NCBI GenBank assembly: GCA_963924555.1
Contig: CAWUPZ010000001.1
Span: 124,001-188,000, forward strand
Length of the DNA: 64,000 nt
From: Crambe crambe
Taxonomy: Eukaryota > Porifera > Demospongiae > Poecilosclerida > Crambeidae
Direction of reading: 5' to 3'
A program made the translations under genes and the position numbers. The notes under the pieces were generated by a model that worked only from the letters and a program-made list of their open reading frames with translations, was not told the origin of the DNA and did not search any database. This document shows, one piece after another, positions 13,080 through 23,884 of the stretch (its first letter is position 1; each line of letters starts with the position of its first letter).

Positions 13080-13834
13080 GACCAAAAGGCTGTATGGTTT
13101 AATAGTGGACATACTGATGCTGAGATCATGTGTGTGGTGTTCCAGAAAGTCTACTATCGGAGAAGGGACCCAATCAGCTATCCTACCTGATGACCAATGT
13201 ATGCAGTCTTCTTGGAATTACAAAATTGAATACTACAGCATACCATCTTCAGTGTGATGGCCTCACCGAGAGGTTTAATCGTACTCTCGTACTCTAAAGA
13301 CGCTGATATGCAAGCATGTTGATGTCTATGGGAAGCAGTGGGACAAGTATTTACATGGGATGCCTATGAGGCAACAGGCGAGAAGCCATCTTACCTTCTT
13401 TATGGTAGCTATCCTATTGAAGCTGCATTTCTTCCTGCTAATGAGGTAGAAGGGGCTGACCTGACAGGCTACCGATGCGACAGGAACTCACTGAGATACT
13501 CAGTCAATCCAGAAAACCCAGAAGCATTGCAAAAAGTACTATAATAAGGTGAACAAATGTTCTCCTATGCAGTTCAAGATTGGCGGTCTAGTGCTATTTC
13601 GATTTCCTCAGGAAGAGTCCGGGAAGTTTCAGAAGTTATCTCGTCTGTGGCATGGACCCTATATATATTGAGTTTTTGAGGTGACTCCAACCGGCATTGC
13701 AGGAAAACGTGTCTACACTTCAAAAGATGATATTATTCATGTACACTTAAATCTGAGTTACCCTAGTTATCTGACCATCCCTCTACTATGGAAGAAAGTA
13801 AGCTCGGGGCAAGCTCTAACTGGAGGAGGGGGTG
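13080..13834 (+). mobile_element. Ty3/gypsy fossil: integrase end of pol
   Basis: This is an old, broken Ty3/gypsy-type fragment on the plus strand. Recognisable words are the late integrase core (about 13220-13300, 'YH..CDGL.ERFNRTL'), the following helical region with 'A.EATGEKPSYLLYG', and the integrase C-terminal region with 'LSRLWHGPY' near 13640-13670. Gag, protease, RT and RNase H are absent. It ends at a purine-rich tract at about 13820-13834, directly before the presumed LTR. There are several breaks; it is clearly not functional. Confidence 0.75.
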
Positions 13835-14155
13835 TGTGACAGTAACATTAATTATTACTTTTATCATTACTAACTGTTATGTAATCATCATTGTGATTTC
13901 ACTTATGACGTAATCTTGTATCACATGTTCACTCCTTGATTTGTGACCCTTGAGTAAAGTCTAATATCACTTGAGATGCTGCCTGGTGACATTACATGAA
14001 TAACATATCTGATATAAAGTAGTCTTGTCCTACATGTAAATAATAACCAGATAGTCAACAAGTGAATTTTATATAGCATGCAGTTATATTCCTACATAGG
14101 TATCCTTTCAAGGAAAAAACAACTTGACAAACTTCAATAGACTTGATTAACTTAT
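13835..14155 (+). repeat. Probable 3' LTR of the gypsy fossil
   Basis: A polypurine tract ('ctggaggagggggtg') is followed by 'TGTGACAG', a common LTR start. About 320 bp of non-coding sequence then runs to the minisatellite. No 5' LTR is seen in the window, so the far end is uncertain. Confidence 0.5.
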
Positions 14156-14184
14156 AATTATTGGGAGGAGGGTGGGTTAATCTT

Positions 14185-17100
14185 CAAAGCCAGGTCCACT
14201 GGACCTGCCTAAATTTCAGCAGCAAAACTGGACCAGGTCCACTGTTTTCCCCTGCCAAAAATGGACCTGCTTGGATTTCGGCAGGAAACTGGACCGGGTC
14301 CACTTTTTTCCCGTGCCAAAAATGGACCTGCCTGGATTTCGGCAGGAAACTGGACCGGGTCCACTTTTTTCCCCTGCCAAAATTGGACCGGCCTGGATTT
14401 CGGCAGGAAACTGGACCGGGTCCACTTTTTTCCCCTGCCAAAAATGGACCTGCCTGGATTTCGGCAGGAAACTGGACCGGGTCCACTTTTTTCCCCTGCC
14501 AAAAATGGACCTGCCTGGATTTCGGCAGGAAACTGGACCGGGTCCACTTTTTTCCCCTGCCAAAAATGGACCTGCCTGGATTTCGGCAGGAAACTGGACC
14601 GGGTCCACTTTTTTCCCCTGCCAAAAATGGACCTGCCTGGATTTCGGCAGGAAACTGGACCGGGTCCACTTTTTTCCCCTGCCAAAAATGGACCTGCCTG
14701 GATTTCGGCAGGAAACTGGACCGGGTCCACTTTTTTCCCCTGCCAAAAATGGACCTGCCTGGATTTCGGCAGGAAACTGGACCGGGTCCACTTTTTTCCC
14801 CTGCCAAAAATGGACCAGCCTGGATTTCGGCAGGAAACTGGACCGGGTCCACTTTTTTCCCCTGCCAAAAATGGACCTGTCTGGATTTCGGCAGGAAACT
14901 GGACCGGGTCCACTTTTTTCCCCTGCCAAAAATGGACCTGCCTGGATTTCGGCAGGAAACTGGACCGGGTCCACTTTTTTCCCCTGCCAAAAATGGACCT
15001 GCCTGGATTTCGGCAGGAAACTGGACCGGGTCCACTTTTTTCCCCTGCCAAAAATGGACCTGCCTGGATTTCGGCAGGAAACTGGACCGGGTCCACTTTT
15101 TTCCCCTGCCAAAAATGGACCTGCCTGGATTTCAACAGCGAAACTGGACCGGGTCCACTTTTTTCCCCTGCCAAAAATGGACCTGTCTGGATTTCGGCAG
15201 GAAACTGGACCGGGTCCACTTTTTTCCCCTGCCAAAAATGGACCTGCCTGGATTTCAACAGCGAAACTGGACCGGGTCCACTTTTTTCCCCTGCCAAAAT
15301 TGGACCGGCCTAGATTTCGGCAGGAAACTGGACCGGGTCCACTTTTTTTCCCCTGCCAAAAATGGACCTGCCTGGATTTCGGCAGGAAACTGGACCGGGT
15401 CCACTTTTTTCCCCTGCCAAAAATGGACCTGCCTGGATTTCGGCAGGAAACTGGACCGGGTCCACTTTTTTCCCCTGCCAAAAATGGACCTGCCTGGATT
15501 TTGACAGCGAAACTGGACCGGGTCCACTTTTTTCCCCTGCCAAAAATGGACCTGCCTGGATTTTGACAGCGAAACTGGACCGGGTCCACTTTTTTCCCCT
15601 GCCAAAAATGGACCTGCTTAGAATTTGACGGCGAAACTGGACTGGGTCCACTTTTTTCCCCTGCCAAAAACAGACCTGTTTAGATTTTGACGGCGAAACT
15701 GGACCGGGTCCACTTTTTTCCCCTGCCAAAAATGGACCTGCCTGGATTTCGGCAGGAAACTGGACCGGGTCCACTTTTTTCCCCTGCCAAAAATGGACCT
15801 GCCTGGATTTCGGCAGGAAACTGGACCGGGTCCACTTTTTTCCCCTGCCAAAAATGGACCTGTCTGGATTTCGGCAGGAAACTGGACCGGGTCCACTTTT
15901 TTCCCCTGCCAAAAATGGACCTGCCTGGATTTCGGCAGGAAACTGGACCGGGTCCACTTTTTTCCCCTGCCAAAAATGGACCTGCCTGGATTTCGGCAGG
16001 AAACTGGACCGGGTCCACTTTTTTCCCCTGCCAAAAATGGACCTGCCTGGATTTCGGCAGGAAACTGGACCGGGTCCACTTTTTTCCCCTGCCAAAAATG
16101 GACCTGCCTGGATTTCGGCAGGAAACTGGACCGGGTCCACTTTTTTCCCCTGCCAAAAATGGACCTGCCTGGATTTCAACAGCGAAACTGGACCGGGTCC
16201 ACTTTTTCCCCTGCCAAAAATGGACCTGTCTGGATTTCGGCAGGAAACTGGACCGGGTCCACTTTTTTCCCCTGCCAAAAATGGACCTGCCTGGATTTCA
16301 ACAGCGAAACTGGACCGGGTCCACTTTTTTCCCCTGCCAAAATTGGACCGGCCTAGATTTCGGCAGGAAACTGGACCGGGTCCACTTTTTTTCCCCTGCC
16401 AAAAATGGACCTGCCTGGATTTTGACAGCGAAACTGGACCGGGTCCACTTTTTTCCCCTGCCAAAAATGGACCTGCCTGGATTTTGACAGCGAAACTGGA
16501 CCGGGTCCACTTTTTTCCCCTGCCAAAAATGGACCTGCTTAGAATTTGACGGCGAAACTGGACTGGGTCCACTTTTTTCCCCTGCCAAAAACAGACCTGT
16601 TTAGATTTTGACGGCGAAACTGGACCGGGTCCACTTTTTTCCCCTGCCAAAAATGGACCTGCCTGGATTTCGGCAGGAAACTGGACCGGGTCCACTTTTT
16701 TCCCCTGCCAAAAATGGACCTGCCTGGATTTCGGCAGGAAACTGGACCGGGTCCACTTTTTTCCCCTGCCAAAAATGGACCTGTCTGGATTTCGGCAGGA
16801 AACTGGACCGGGTCCACTTTTTTCCCCTGCCAAAAATGGACCTGCCTGGATTTCGGCAGGAAACTGGACCGGGTCCACTTTTTTCCCCTGCCAAAAATGG
16901 ACCTGCCTGGATTTCGGCAGGAAACTGGACCGGGTCCACTTTTTTCCCCTGCCAAAAATGGACCTGCCTGGATTTCGGCAGGAAACTGGACCGGGTCCAC
17001 TTTTTTCCCCTGCCAAAAATGGACCTGCCTGGATTTCGGCAGGAAACTGGACCGGGTCCACTTTTTTCCCCTGCCAAAAATGGACCTGCCTGGATTTCAA

Positions 17101-18690
17101 CAGCGAAACTGGACCGGGTCCACTTTTTCCCCTGCCAAAAATGGACCTGTCTGGATTTCGGCAGGAAACTGGACCGGGTCCACTTTTTTCCCCTGCCAAA
17201 AATGGACCTGCCTGGATTTCAACAGCGAAACTGGACCGGGTCCACTTTTTTCCCCTGCCAAAATTGGACCGGCCTAGATTTCGGCAGGAAACTGGACCGG
17301 GTCCACTTTTTTTCCCCTACCAAAAATGGACCTGCCTGGATTTTGACAGCGAAACTGGACCGGGTCCACTTTTTTCCCCTGCCAAAAATGGACCTGCCTG
17401 GATTTTGACAGCGAAACTGGACCGGGTCCACTTTTTTCCCCTGCCAAAAATGGACCTGCTTAGAATTTGACGGCGAAACTGGACTGGGTCCACTTTTTTC
17501 CCCTGCCAAAAACAGACCTGTTTAGATTTTGACGGCGAAACTGGACCGGGTCCACTTTTTTCCCCTGCCAAAAATGGACCTGCCTGGATTTCGGCAGGAA
17601 ACTGGACCGGGTCCACTTTTTTCCCCTGCCAAAAATGGACCTGCCTGGATTTCGGCAGGAAACTGGACCGGGTCCACTTTTTTCCCCTGCCAAAAATGGA
17701 CCTGTCTGGATTTCGGCAGGAAACTGGACCGGGTCCACTTTTTTCCCCTGCCAAAAATGGACCTGCCTGGATTTCGGCAGGAAACTGGACCGGGTCCACT
17801 TTTTTCCCCTGCCAAAAATGGACCTGCCTGGATTTCGGCAGGAAACTGGACCGGGTCCACTTTTTTCCCCTGCCAAAAATGGACCTGCCTGGATTTCGGC
17901 AGGAAACTGGACCGGGTCCACTTTTTTCCCCTGCCAAAAATGGACCTGCCTGGATTTCGGCAGGAAACTGGACCGGGTCCACTTTTTTCCCCTGCCAAAA
18001 ATGGACCTGCCTGGATTTCAACAGCGAAACTGGACCGGGTCCACTTTTTCCCCTACCAAAAATGGACCTGTCTGGATTTCGGCAGGAAACTGGACCGGGT
18101 CCACTTTTTTCCCCTGCCAAAAATGGACCTGCCTGGATTTCAACAGCGAAACTGGACCGGGTCCACTTTTTTCCCCTGCCAAAATTGGACCGGCCTAGAT
18201 TTCGGCAGGAAACTGGACCGGGTCCACTTTTTTTCCCCTGCCAAAAATGGACCTGCCTGGATTTCGGCAGGAAACTGGACCGGGTCCACTTTTTTCCCCT
18301 GCCAAAAATGGACCTGCCTGGATTTCGGCAGGAAACTGGACCGGGTCCACTTTTTTCCCCTGCCAAAAATGGACCTGCCTGGATTTTGACAGCGAAACTG
18401 GACCGGGTCCACTTTTTTCCCCTGCCAAAAATGGACCTGCCTGGATTTTGACAGCGAAACTGGACCGGGTCCACTTTTTTCCCCTGCCAAAAATGGACCT
18501 GCCTGGATTTTGACAGCGAAACTGGACCGGGTCCACTTTTTTCCCCTGCCAAAAATGGACCTGCTTAGAATTTGACGGCGAAACTGGACTGGGTCCACTT
18601 TTTTCCCCTGCCAAAAACAGACCTGTTTAGATTTTGACGGCGAAACTGGACCGGGTCCACTTTTTTCCCCTGCCAAAACTGGACCGGGTC
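14185..18690 (+). repeat. 61-bp minisatellite array with 921-bp higher-order period
   Basis: About 73 units of 61-62 bp, each holding 'CTGGACCGGGTCCAC', a T-tract, 'CCCCTGCCAAAAA', 'TGGACCTGCCTGGATTT' and either 'CGGCAGG' or the variant 'caacagcg/tgacagcg/tgacggcg'. The 13-mer TGGACCGGGTCCA is an inverted repeat. The rare variant 'cagacctgtttagattt' marks the higher-order period: it starts at 15671, 16592 and 17513 (exactly 921 bp apart, 15 units) and again at 18618 (1105 bp on, three extra units). Because 61 is not a multiple of 3 and the unit lacks most stop codons, long frames open on both strands; I do not regard them as genes. Confidence 0.95.
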
Positions 18691-18839
18691 CACTTTTTTC
18701 TTGACAAAATGGACCAGGTCCACTTTTGGCAAGGCAGGTCCACTTTTGGCAGAAAAAAGTGGACCCCCGGTCCATTTTTTTCTGCCAAAAGTGGACCGGG
18801 GGGTTCACTTTTTTCCCGGTCCACTTTTGGCATGACAGT

Positions 18840-19075
18840 ACAAAGTCCACGAGTGAAGTTTGTCATCTTTTTTCAAGAAGTCAGAAAAATTAATTTAAAT
18901 TTTTAAACTGCATTATAAGGTTAGTTTCAAGCATGCAAATGGTACAGACACACAGATACAACTGACTAGTGTAATCTTCTTACTGAGGGTTATTATCTTA
19001 TTGTTCAGGGTCCATTGTATAGCTAAATATCAAAGCAGCTATATTGGGGGCAGTGGAAGAGAGTCTGGAGGCTCT
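18840..19075. other. Spacer after the minisatellite
   Basis: No gene is seen. It contains 'acaactgactagtgtaatc' and 'actgagggttatt' near 18960-18996, which recur at about 23690-23735. Confidence 0.4.
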
Positions 19076-19079
19076 GGGG

Positions 19080-20030
19080 TATTAGTCACCTTCAAGTCTC
19101 GGCAGAAAAGCACAACATCAGAGGTACCCAAGCCCATTCTGAACTGCCAAATATAGATTGATTTCTTGGGCTCAATAGTGACTGAGATATTCTCTGTAGT
19201 CGTGTGTGCGCTTCATTCCAATCTTCTTGTGCTGTCTGGACGCTTACACCACCAAAAGAAGTAGAAAGTGAAAATTGTGCTTCAATAGTGGCCTTAACAA
19301 GAAAATCAAATTCAAATGATGTGCCCATAGTAAATCCAGAGCCTATACTCCAGCTATTTTCAAGCGACTGGAAATGTGACTTCTTGTATCCAGAAGTCTT
19401 TTCTATTGATTCAGACCACTCTAACTTTGATGATTTACTTGAATTGGTTACAGATTTGATTATCACCCACTTTGGTGTAGAAACACCGAAGTCAACTGAA
19501 AGTCCTCCGGGAAGGAAATCGATTACATCAGGGTACACGGCAAAAATCATGGCAGAGGCATCAGAAGGTTTTGAGATTCTCGCAAACATCACTCCCACGT
19601 CATTTTGGATGATAGCAAACAAGCCTCCCAAATCAGTCCCTGTTGATGCACCGTAGTAGTACAGCCCCCCAGTAAAAGAACTGCTAAGAGTTCCAGATAT
19701 AAGCTTACATGATTTTGTGCTGGTCAGTCGATCCACAGAAGTATACTTATCACCGCTGATGATAACATACTGCTGACCATCATACAGGTAGTTGTCACCA
19801 CCTTTGCAGTAATCTGATAGTGGCATTTTTTCAATTGATAGATCGACAGGCATGCTCAGATCAGACACAGTGAAGTAATGATCATCCTTGATGATGTTGA
19901 AACCATCAGGACCTTGCACATAGTGGTCAGCTCCAGTGCAAATAGGATGAAGTGGGTAAATTGTATAACTCTGGTCACGGAATTTGGGAGCATGATCAAG
20001 GTTTGGCTTTGCTGTCTTCATGTATAACAC
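19080..20030 (-). pseudogene. Aerolysin-like pore-forming-type gene, looks broken
   Basis: A minus-strand coding region of about 310 codons. Its first part holds two tandem copies of a roughly 33-residue motif with the pattern C-x-G-x-D-x-Y ... I-I-x-x-D-x-Y-x-x-V-x-x-L. The second part is a Ser/Thr-rich stretch of alternating polar and hydrophobic residues with 'WVIIKSVTNSS', 'ENSWSIGSGF' and 'AQFSLSTSFGG'. That layout resembles the membrane-spanning beta region of aerolysin-like proteins, which are common in invertebrates. I infer the family from pattern only. The gene looks interrupted about once near its end and is treated as a fossil. No signal peptide is evident. Confidence 0.45.
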
Positions 20031-20249
20031 TTTAGATCACTTCGTATGATATAAATTTCAGGATTTCCACCTCCACAGATGTCGATTCCTTTTGTGCGAG
20101 GAACGATTTTTGCTTTGCTGGATGACATTTTCAGAGTATGAATCAAAGTCTATGCAGCTACAAAAAATATGTTGCACAGTGGCTATCGGCTATCCGAGCT
20201 TTTTTATACTGGATTTTTCGAGCTATTTGCAACATCCATTTACCCGACC

Positions 20250-20375
20250 ACTTTTTCAGCCTTCAGATCACGCACTACCCATTTGTATTGGGATGCAGTA
20301 AAGGAGTTATGAGCAAAACCTCTTTTTTTGATAAGGTTATCAAGTTACTCCAGAGAATGTGGAGGAGAGTTTATA
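20250..20375 (+). repeat. Extra copy of an inverted-repeat arm (see 21590-22290)
   Basis: The block from 'ttacccgaccactttttcag' through 'cccatttgtattgggatgcagtaaaggagttatgagc' to 'cagagaatgtggagga' is a third copy of the arm sequence of the inverted repeat at 21590-22290, in the orientation of its right arm. It runs directly into the fold-back element at 20388. Confidence 0.8.
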
Positions 20376-20387
20376 AATCTAATTTCT

Positions 20388-20622
20388 ATAAGGGAAAAAC
20401 ATTTCCGTGAAATTAGAAAAATGTAGGGATGACCATTGCTCAAAGAAATAAGGAAACAAGAGTAGGGGGGAGTGGAAATGGGATCAATCTTTGTTCTGTA
20501 TATCCAGCCAACAATCCCTACATATATGTCAGGTAGCTTCAGATTATAGCGTACATATATGTAGGGATTGTTGGCTGGATATACAGAACAAAGATTGAAC
20601 CCATTTCCACTCCCTACCATAC
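20388..20622. mobile_element. Fold-back element of the TGTAGGGATGAC group (one arm shortened)
   Basis: The left arm begins 'ataagggaaaaacatttccg', then 'atgtagggatgacc', then 'ggatcaatctttgttctgta' and 'tccagccaacaatccctaca'. After a centre of about 40 bp near 20540 the right arm repeats this inverted, but stops at 'cccatttccactccctacc'. The same arm occurs at 45070-45335, 49640-49930, 50450-50762 and 61036-61330. There is no coding content. Confidence 0.8.
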
Positions 20623-20639
20623 TTGCCAACCCCCTCAAG

Positions 20640-21585
20640 ACACTTCTCTGGATCTGGGATATTTTCCCCCTGAATTTGAATTTTATTTCCCTGGATGAAA
20701 TTGAATAAATGTCATGATGTTATGTCGATGTATCTCGGATACATGGCTTCAAGGCAGAATCTGGTAATGTAGCCATTTTCTAGCCCATTAAAGAGCACCT
20801 AGGCACAATAATGATATTTTTTAAATGTTCCCTGGATTTTTTTGCTGTTTCCTGGATGTTTGGATTTGACACCCAATCCCTGGATAATCCAGGGAAATCT
20901 GGATGGTTTGTATGTATCCTACCCATCACTGCATTTTTTTCATTTCACAAAAATGTTTTTTTCCCTAGATTTGTAATTTTGCTTTAGCTCCACTACTACA
21001 TCATCTCTCCAAAAGCAATCACTGGATAAAACCTGCCATGGTTGGAAACACACAAATCATCTGAGTTGACATTGCTAAACCTGTAAATGGTCCCATCTAA
21101 TGAATGTGTGGTCTGTCTCAGATATAGTCTGACCTTTCGACTTTTGGGGGGTGGGGCAGGAGGAAAAGAAAGGTCTGGAGACTCTCAACACTATTCTGTG
21201 TTCCAGAGGAATGTAATTAAAATCAATATCACATGCAAAGAATGCACGTGCGCCCGCGCGCTCACACCCACGCACCATAGGCATAGCTAGCTAGCTATAA
21301 TTATCTAGCTCGAGCTTAATCAATCGATGAGAGACAAGTGTGTCTGGTAGATTTACCCATAACTAGCAAAAGAAGAAGACCGCTTACTAGCTTCATGCAC
21401 ATACTGTGCTCGTACATGCGCGCTTATTATTATCCGGTCATGTGACTACTCGAATCTGATTGGCCTATCGAAATTCCTGCAGAGAACACAAAACCATGTC
21501 GAGTGTCTCCAGACCTTTCTTTTCCTCCCGCCCCACCCCCAAAGGTCGAAAGGTCTGCTCGCCCAGACTATCTCAGATAATTATT
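20640..21585. other. Gene-poor stretch
   Basis: No gene is supported. A pair of inverted blocks ('gacctttcgacttttggggg' near 21130 and its complement near 21540, each beside 'aaaagaaaggtctggagac') brackets about 430 bp. Those blocks suggest another small TIR element at roughly 21109-21573. Confidence 0.45.
21109..21573. mobile_element. Possible non-autonomous TIR element
   Basis: The left end reads 'gtctgtctcagatatagtct' then 'gacctttcgacttttgggg', 'ggtggggcaggaggaaaag' and 'aaaggtctggagac'. The right end is the inverted equivalent: 'gtctccagacctttctttt', 'cctcccgccccacccccaaa', 'ggtcgaaaggtc', 'agactatctcagata'. Arm similarity is about 60-70 bp. No transposase frame is present. Target duplication is unclear. 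Confidence 0.6.
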
Positions 21586-21589
21586 TAGC

Positions 21590-22290
21590 TCTATGAGGAA
21601 TAATCCTCCACATTCTTTGAAGTAATTTGATAACCTTAACAAACAAAAAAAGGTTATGCTCATACGTAACTCCTTTACTGCATCCCAATATAAGTGGGTA
21701 GTGTGTGATCTGAAGGCTGAAAAAGTGGTCAGGTAAATACCTCATACGATACCTAACCTGGGCTACCTAAGACTACACCCGTGCATGAGGGGCTAAAGGA
21801 AAAAAAATTATGCTAAATAAAAAGGCCATTTAGGGTTAGTCTGTACTTTTACCTATAGCAGTTTCTGTGAACAAGCATCAAAAATTATGCTGCTTTCAAT
21901 AATAATCCCTACCTCACTGCCTAAATCAAGCAGAACTTTTACACTGACATGAACAATTAAAGCAGCTTGGTGGGAGGCAGTGATGTAGGGATTGTTATTA
22001 AAGGCAGCATAATTTTGATATTTGTTCACAGAAACTGCTATAGGTAAAAGTACAGACTAACCCTACATGGCTTTTTTATTTATTTTTTTCCTTTAATCCC
22101 TCATGCATGGGTGGAGTCTTAGGTAGCCCAGGTCAGGTATGAGGTATTTACCCGACCACTTTTTTCAGCCTTCAGATCACACACTACCCACTTGTATTGG
22201 GATGCAGTAAAGGAGTTATGAGCAAAATCTTTTTCTTTTTTTTTTTGATTAGGTTATCAAGTTACTTCAGAGAATGTGGAGGATTATTCC
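21590..22290. repeat. Large inverted repeat with arms of about 330 bp
   Basis: The left arm from 'gaggaataatcctccacatt' to 'aataatccctacctcactgc' (21597-21925) is mirrored by the right arm from 'ggcagtgatgtagggattgt' to 'aatgtggaggattattcctc' (about 21976-22293). The spacer is about 50 bp. The arms contain 'gcagtttctgtgaacaa', 'taggttaggt..cgtatgagg' and 'gacttaggtagccc' words in mirror order, with small indels. It can fold into one long hairpin. No gene is present. Confidence 0.85.
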
Positions 22291-22319
22291 TCATGAGTAT
22301 AGAGCTCCTGAAAATGATG

Positions 22320-22970
22320 GATGACTAAAAGAGGCTGCAATTATGCTACAATAAACCATCACTTATTAATTTTCTTATCAATTTTAAAAAGCATAATAGG
22401 CATTATTGTTGAGCACATCAATGTGCTGTACACTGAAAGTATTTGCAATGCTTCTTAATGGACTCAGGGGGGTATAAATGCCCACCCTGCCTCCTCCTGA
22501 AGGAAAGTTTAGATCATAGCCATGGGCACAGTTAGTTCCAGTTAGGGACATGCAAATTATACTGGCATAGCTTGGGTTGAACCTTAGTGACAGCACAATT
22601 CTGAGGTTTTTACTTCCAGGGATTTGCAGATATGGAGGTATTGATGTCAACTCTTGAGTTCCTTTGTATAAACTGCTGAATTAGAGTATAGCCACCTAAT
22701 TGGTTGTGGCAACAAAAAAAAAGCATTTCTATTATTACAACTGTCTTCTGCTGCTGTTTTCTGTACTAAAATGTTCAAGCACACCAACTTGTTGCTGATA
22801 AAAATGAAAAGCACTGAAGTGCTAACCCTCAGTACAAGACACTCCAGCTAATTATTAATTATTAATATTTATACTGTTGCTCTACACCACAAAAAGATGC
22901 AGATCAGCCCACCTTGTAGTCTAAACATTTCAAATAGAGTAGGTAATGGTCGGCAATCTGGAGTGTGCAT
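22320..22970. other. Gene-poor stretch with short repeats
   Basis: The block 'ggatgactaaaagaggctgcaattatg' plus 'ataggcattattgttgagca' (22317-22420) is repeated in shorter form at 23742-23820. The hairpin 'AGCACTGAAGTGCT' followed by 'AACCCTCAGT' at 22811-22834 repeats that at 12222-12243. No gene is seen. Confidence 0.5.
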
Positions 22971-22984
22971 TATATTATGGAGTA

Positions 22985-23668
22985 TAGGCTATATAGTATT
23001 ACTGGAATGCTTGCCTTTCTTTCGAATAAAAGCCTTTATCCAAAAATCAGCTCAATTTAAACACTGGAGAGTATCATCTAGACATCGTTAAGGCTGAAAT
23101 TGAAGCGTTCTGATCACTACTGCCAGCATGATGGATGTAACAATACTGTAGCTTGCCCTTCTTTCAAAAAAGCCTTTATCCAAAAATCGGCTCAATTTAA
23201 ACACCAGAGAGTATCGTCTAAACATCGTTAAGGCTGAAATTGAAGCGTTCTGATTGCTACTGGCAGCGTGATGATACACACTCAGACACTGTAGCTTGCC
23301 CTTCATTCGATAAAGCCTTTATCCAAAAATCGGCTCAATTTAAACACCAGAGAGTATCGTCTAGACATCGTTAAGGCTGAATTTGAAGCATTCTGATTAG
23401 GGATTGGCACATTATGCTTTTTTGCTTCCCTATTATTCCATTCTTTAATTCAGTCATTATTTTTACTGACCTATTATTCTTTAATTATGATGTCATATGC
23501 ATTTGAAAGACTATGTAAATAGCTAAGCTTGGTCCAGCTAGGCTAGCTAATGTAGGCCACACATGATAAATACATTCAAGATCAACCATAGAGTTCACTT
23601 TCGATAGCCTATTATGCCAGCATTATGCTTCCTGCCAGTCCCTAGTTCTGATCGCTACTGGCAGCGTG
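22985..23668 (+). repeat. Tandem repeat of about 130-145 bp, 3 units plus a split unit
   Basis: Units contain 'gcttgcccttctttc', 'aaagcctttatccaaaaatc', 'ggctcaatttaaacacc', 'gagagtatcgtctagacat', 'cgttaaggctgaaattgaag' and 'cgttctgat.gctactgg'. Copies start near 23007, 23150 and 23297. The third is interrupted after 'gcattctgat' by the element at 23398-23644 and resumes at 'gttctgatcgctactggc'. Confidence 0.85.
23398..23644. mobile_element. hAT-like MITE inside the tandem repeat
   Basis: This 247-bp insertion has ends 'TAGGGATTGGCA' and 'TGCCAGTCCCTA' (inverted, one mismatch). It is flanked by 'attctgat' on the left and 'gttctgat' on the right, a 7-of-8 match to an 8-bp target duplication. 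The other tandem units lack the insert, which proves the boundaries. TIR start and 8-bp duplication suit the hAT superfamily. No coding content. Confidence 0.8.
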
Positions 23669-23884
23669 ACTGATGTAACAGATACACACACACACACAAC
23701 TGACTATTGTAACTCTCTAGCGCATGTGTGCTGAGGGTTAATGATGGATGACTAAAAGAGGCTGCAATTATGCCATCACTTATTAATTTAAAAACACAAT
23801 AGGCATTATTGTTGAGCATAATAGGGCAGGGATTCTGGCATTGGAGCATAGCATAATAGGGAAGGAAAAAAACATCATTTGCAC

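Larger units (their letters stand above)
12531..18838. mobile_element. Composite repeat with inverted ends carrying a minisatellite
   Basis: The left edge at 12528-12600 starts 'ggtactgtcacg' and continues into 'ttggaccggggaaaaaac'. The right edge, read as its reverse complement from 18838, starts 'gtactgtcatgcc' and continues into 'gtggaccgggaaaaaag'. The two edges are similar over roughly 70 bp. Both are made of the same GGACC/GGTCC words as the minisatellite between them. This suggests one TIR element whose ends share sequence with the array it carries. No transposase is seen, and the only coding traces inside belong to an old LTR-element fossil. I could not confirm a target duplication. 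Confidence 0.5.

Noticed and set aside
14185-18690. CRISPR array, because of regular repeats
   Set aside because: There are no unique spacers between repeats, the genome is eukaryotic and no cas genes are present. It is a minisatellite.
14161-18866. Many long open frames (up to 629 codons) on both strands
   Set aside because: They are by-products of a 61-bp stop-poor tandem unit. Every frame repeats the same words and no frame is favoured.
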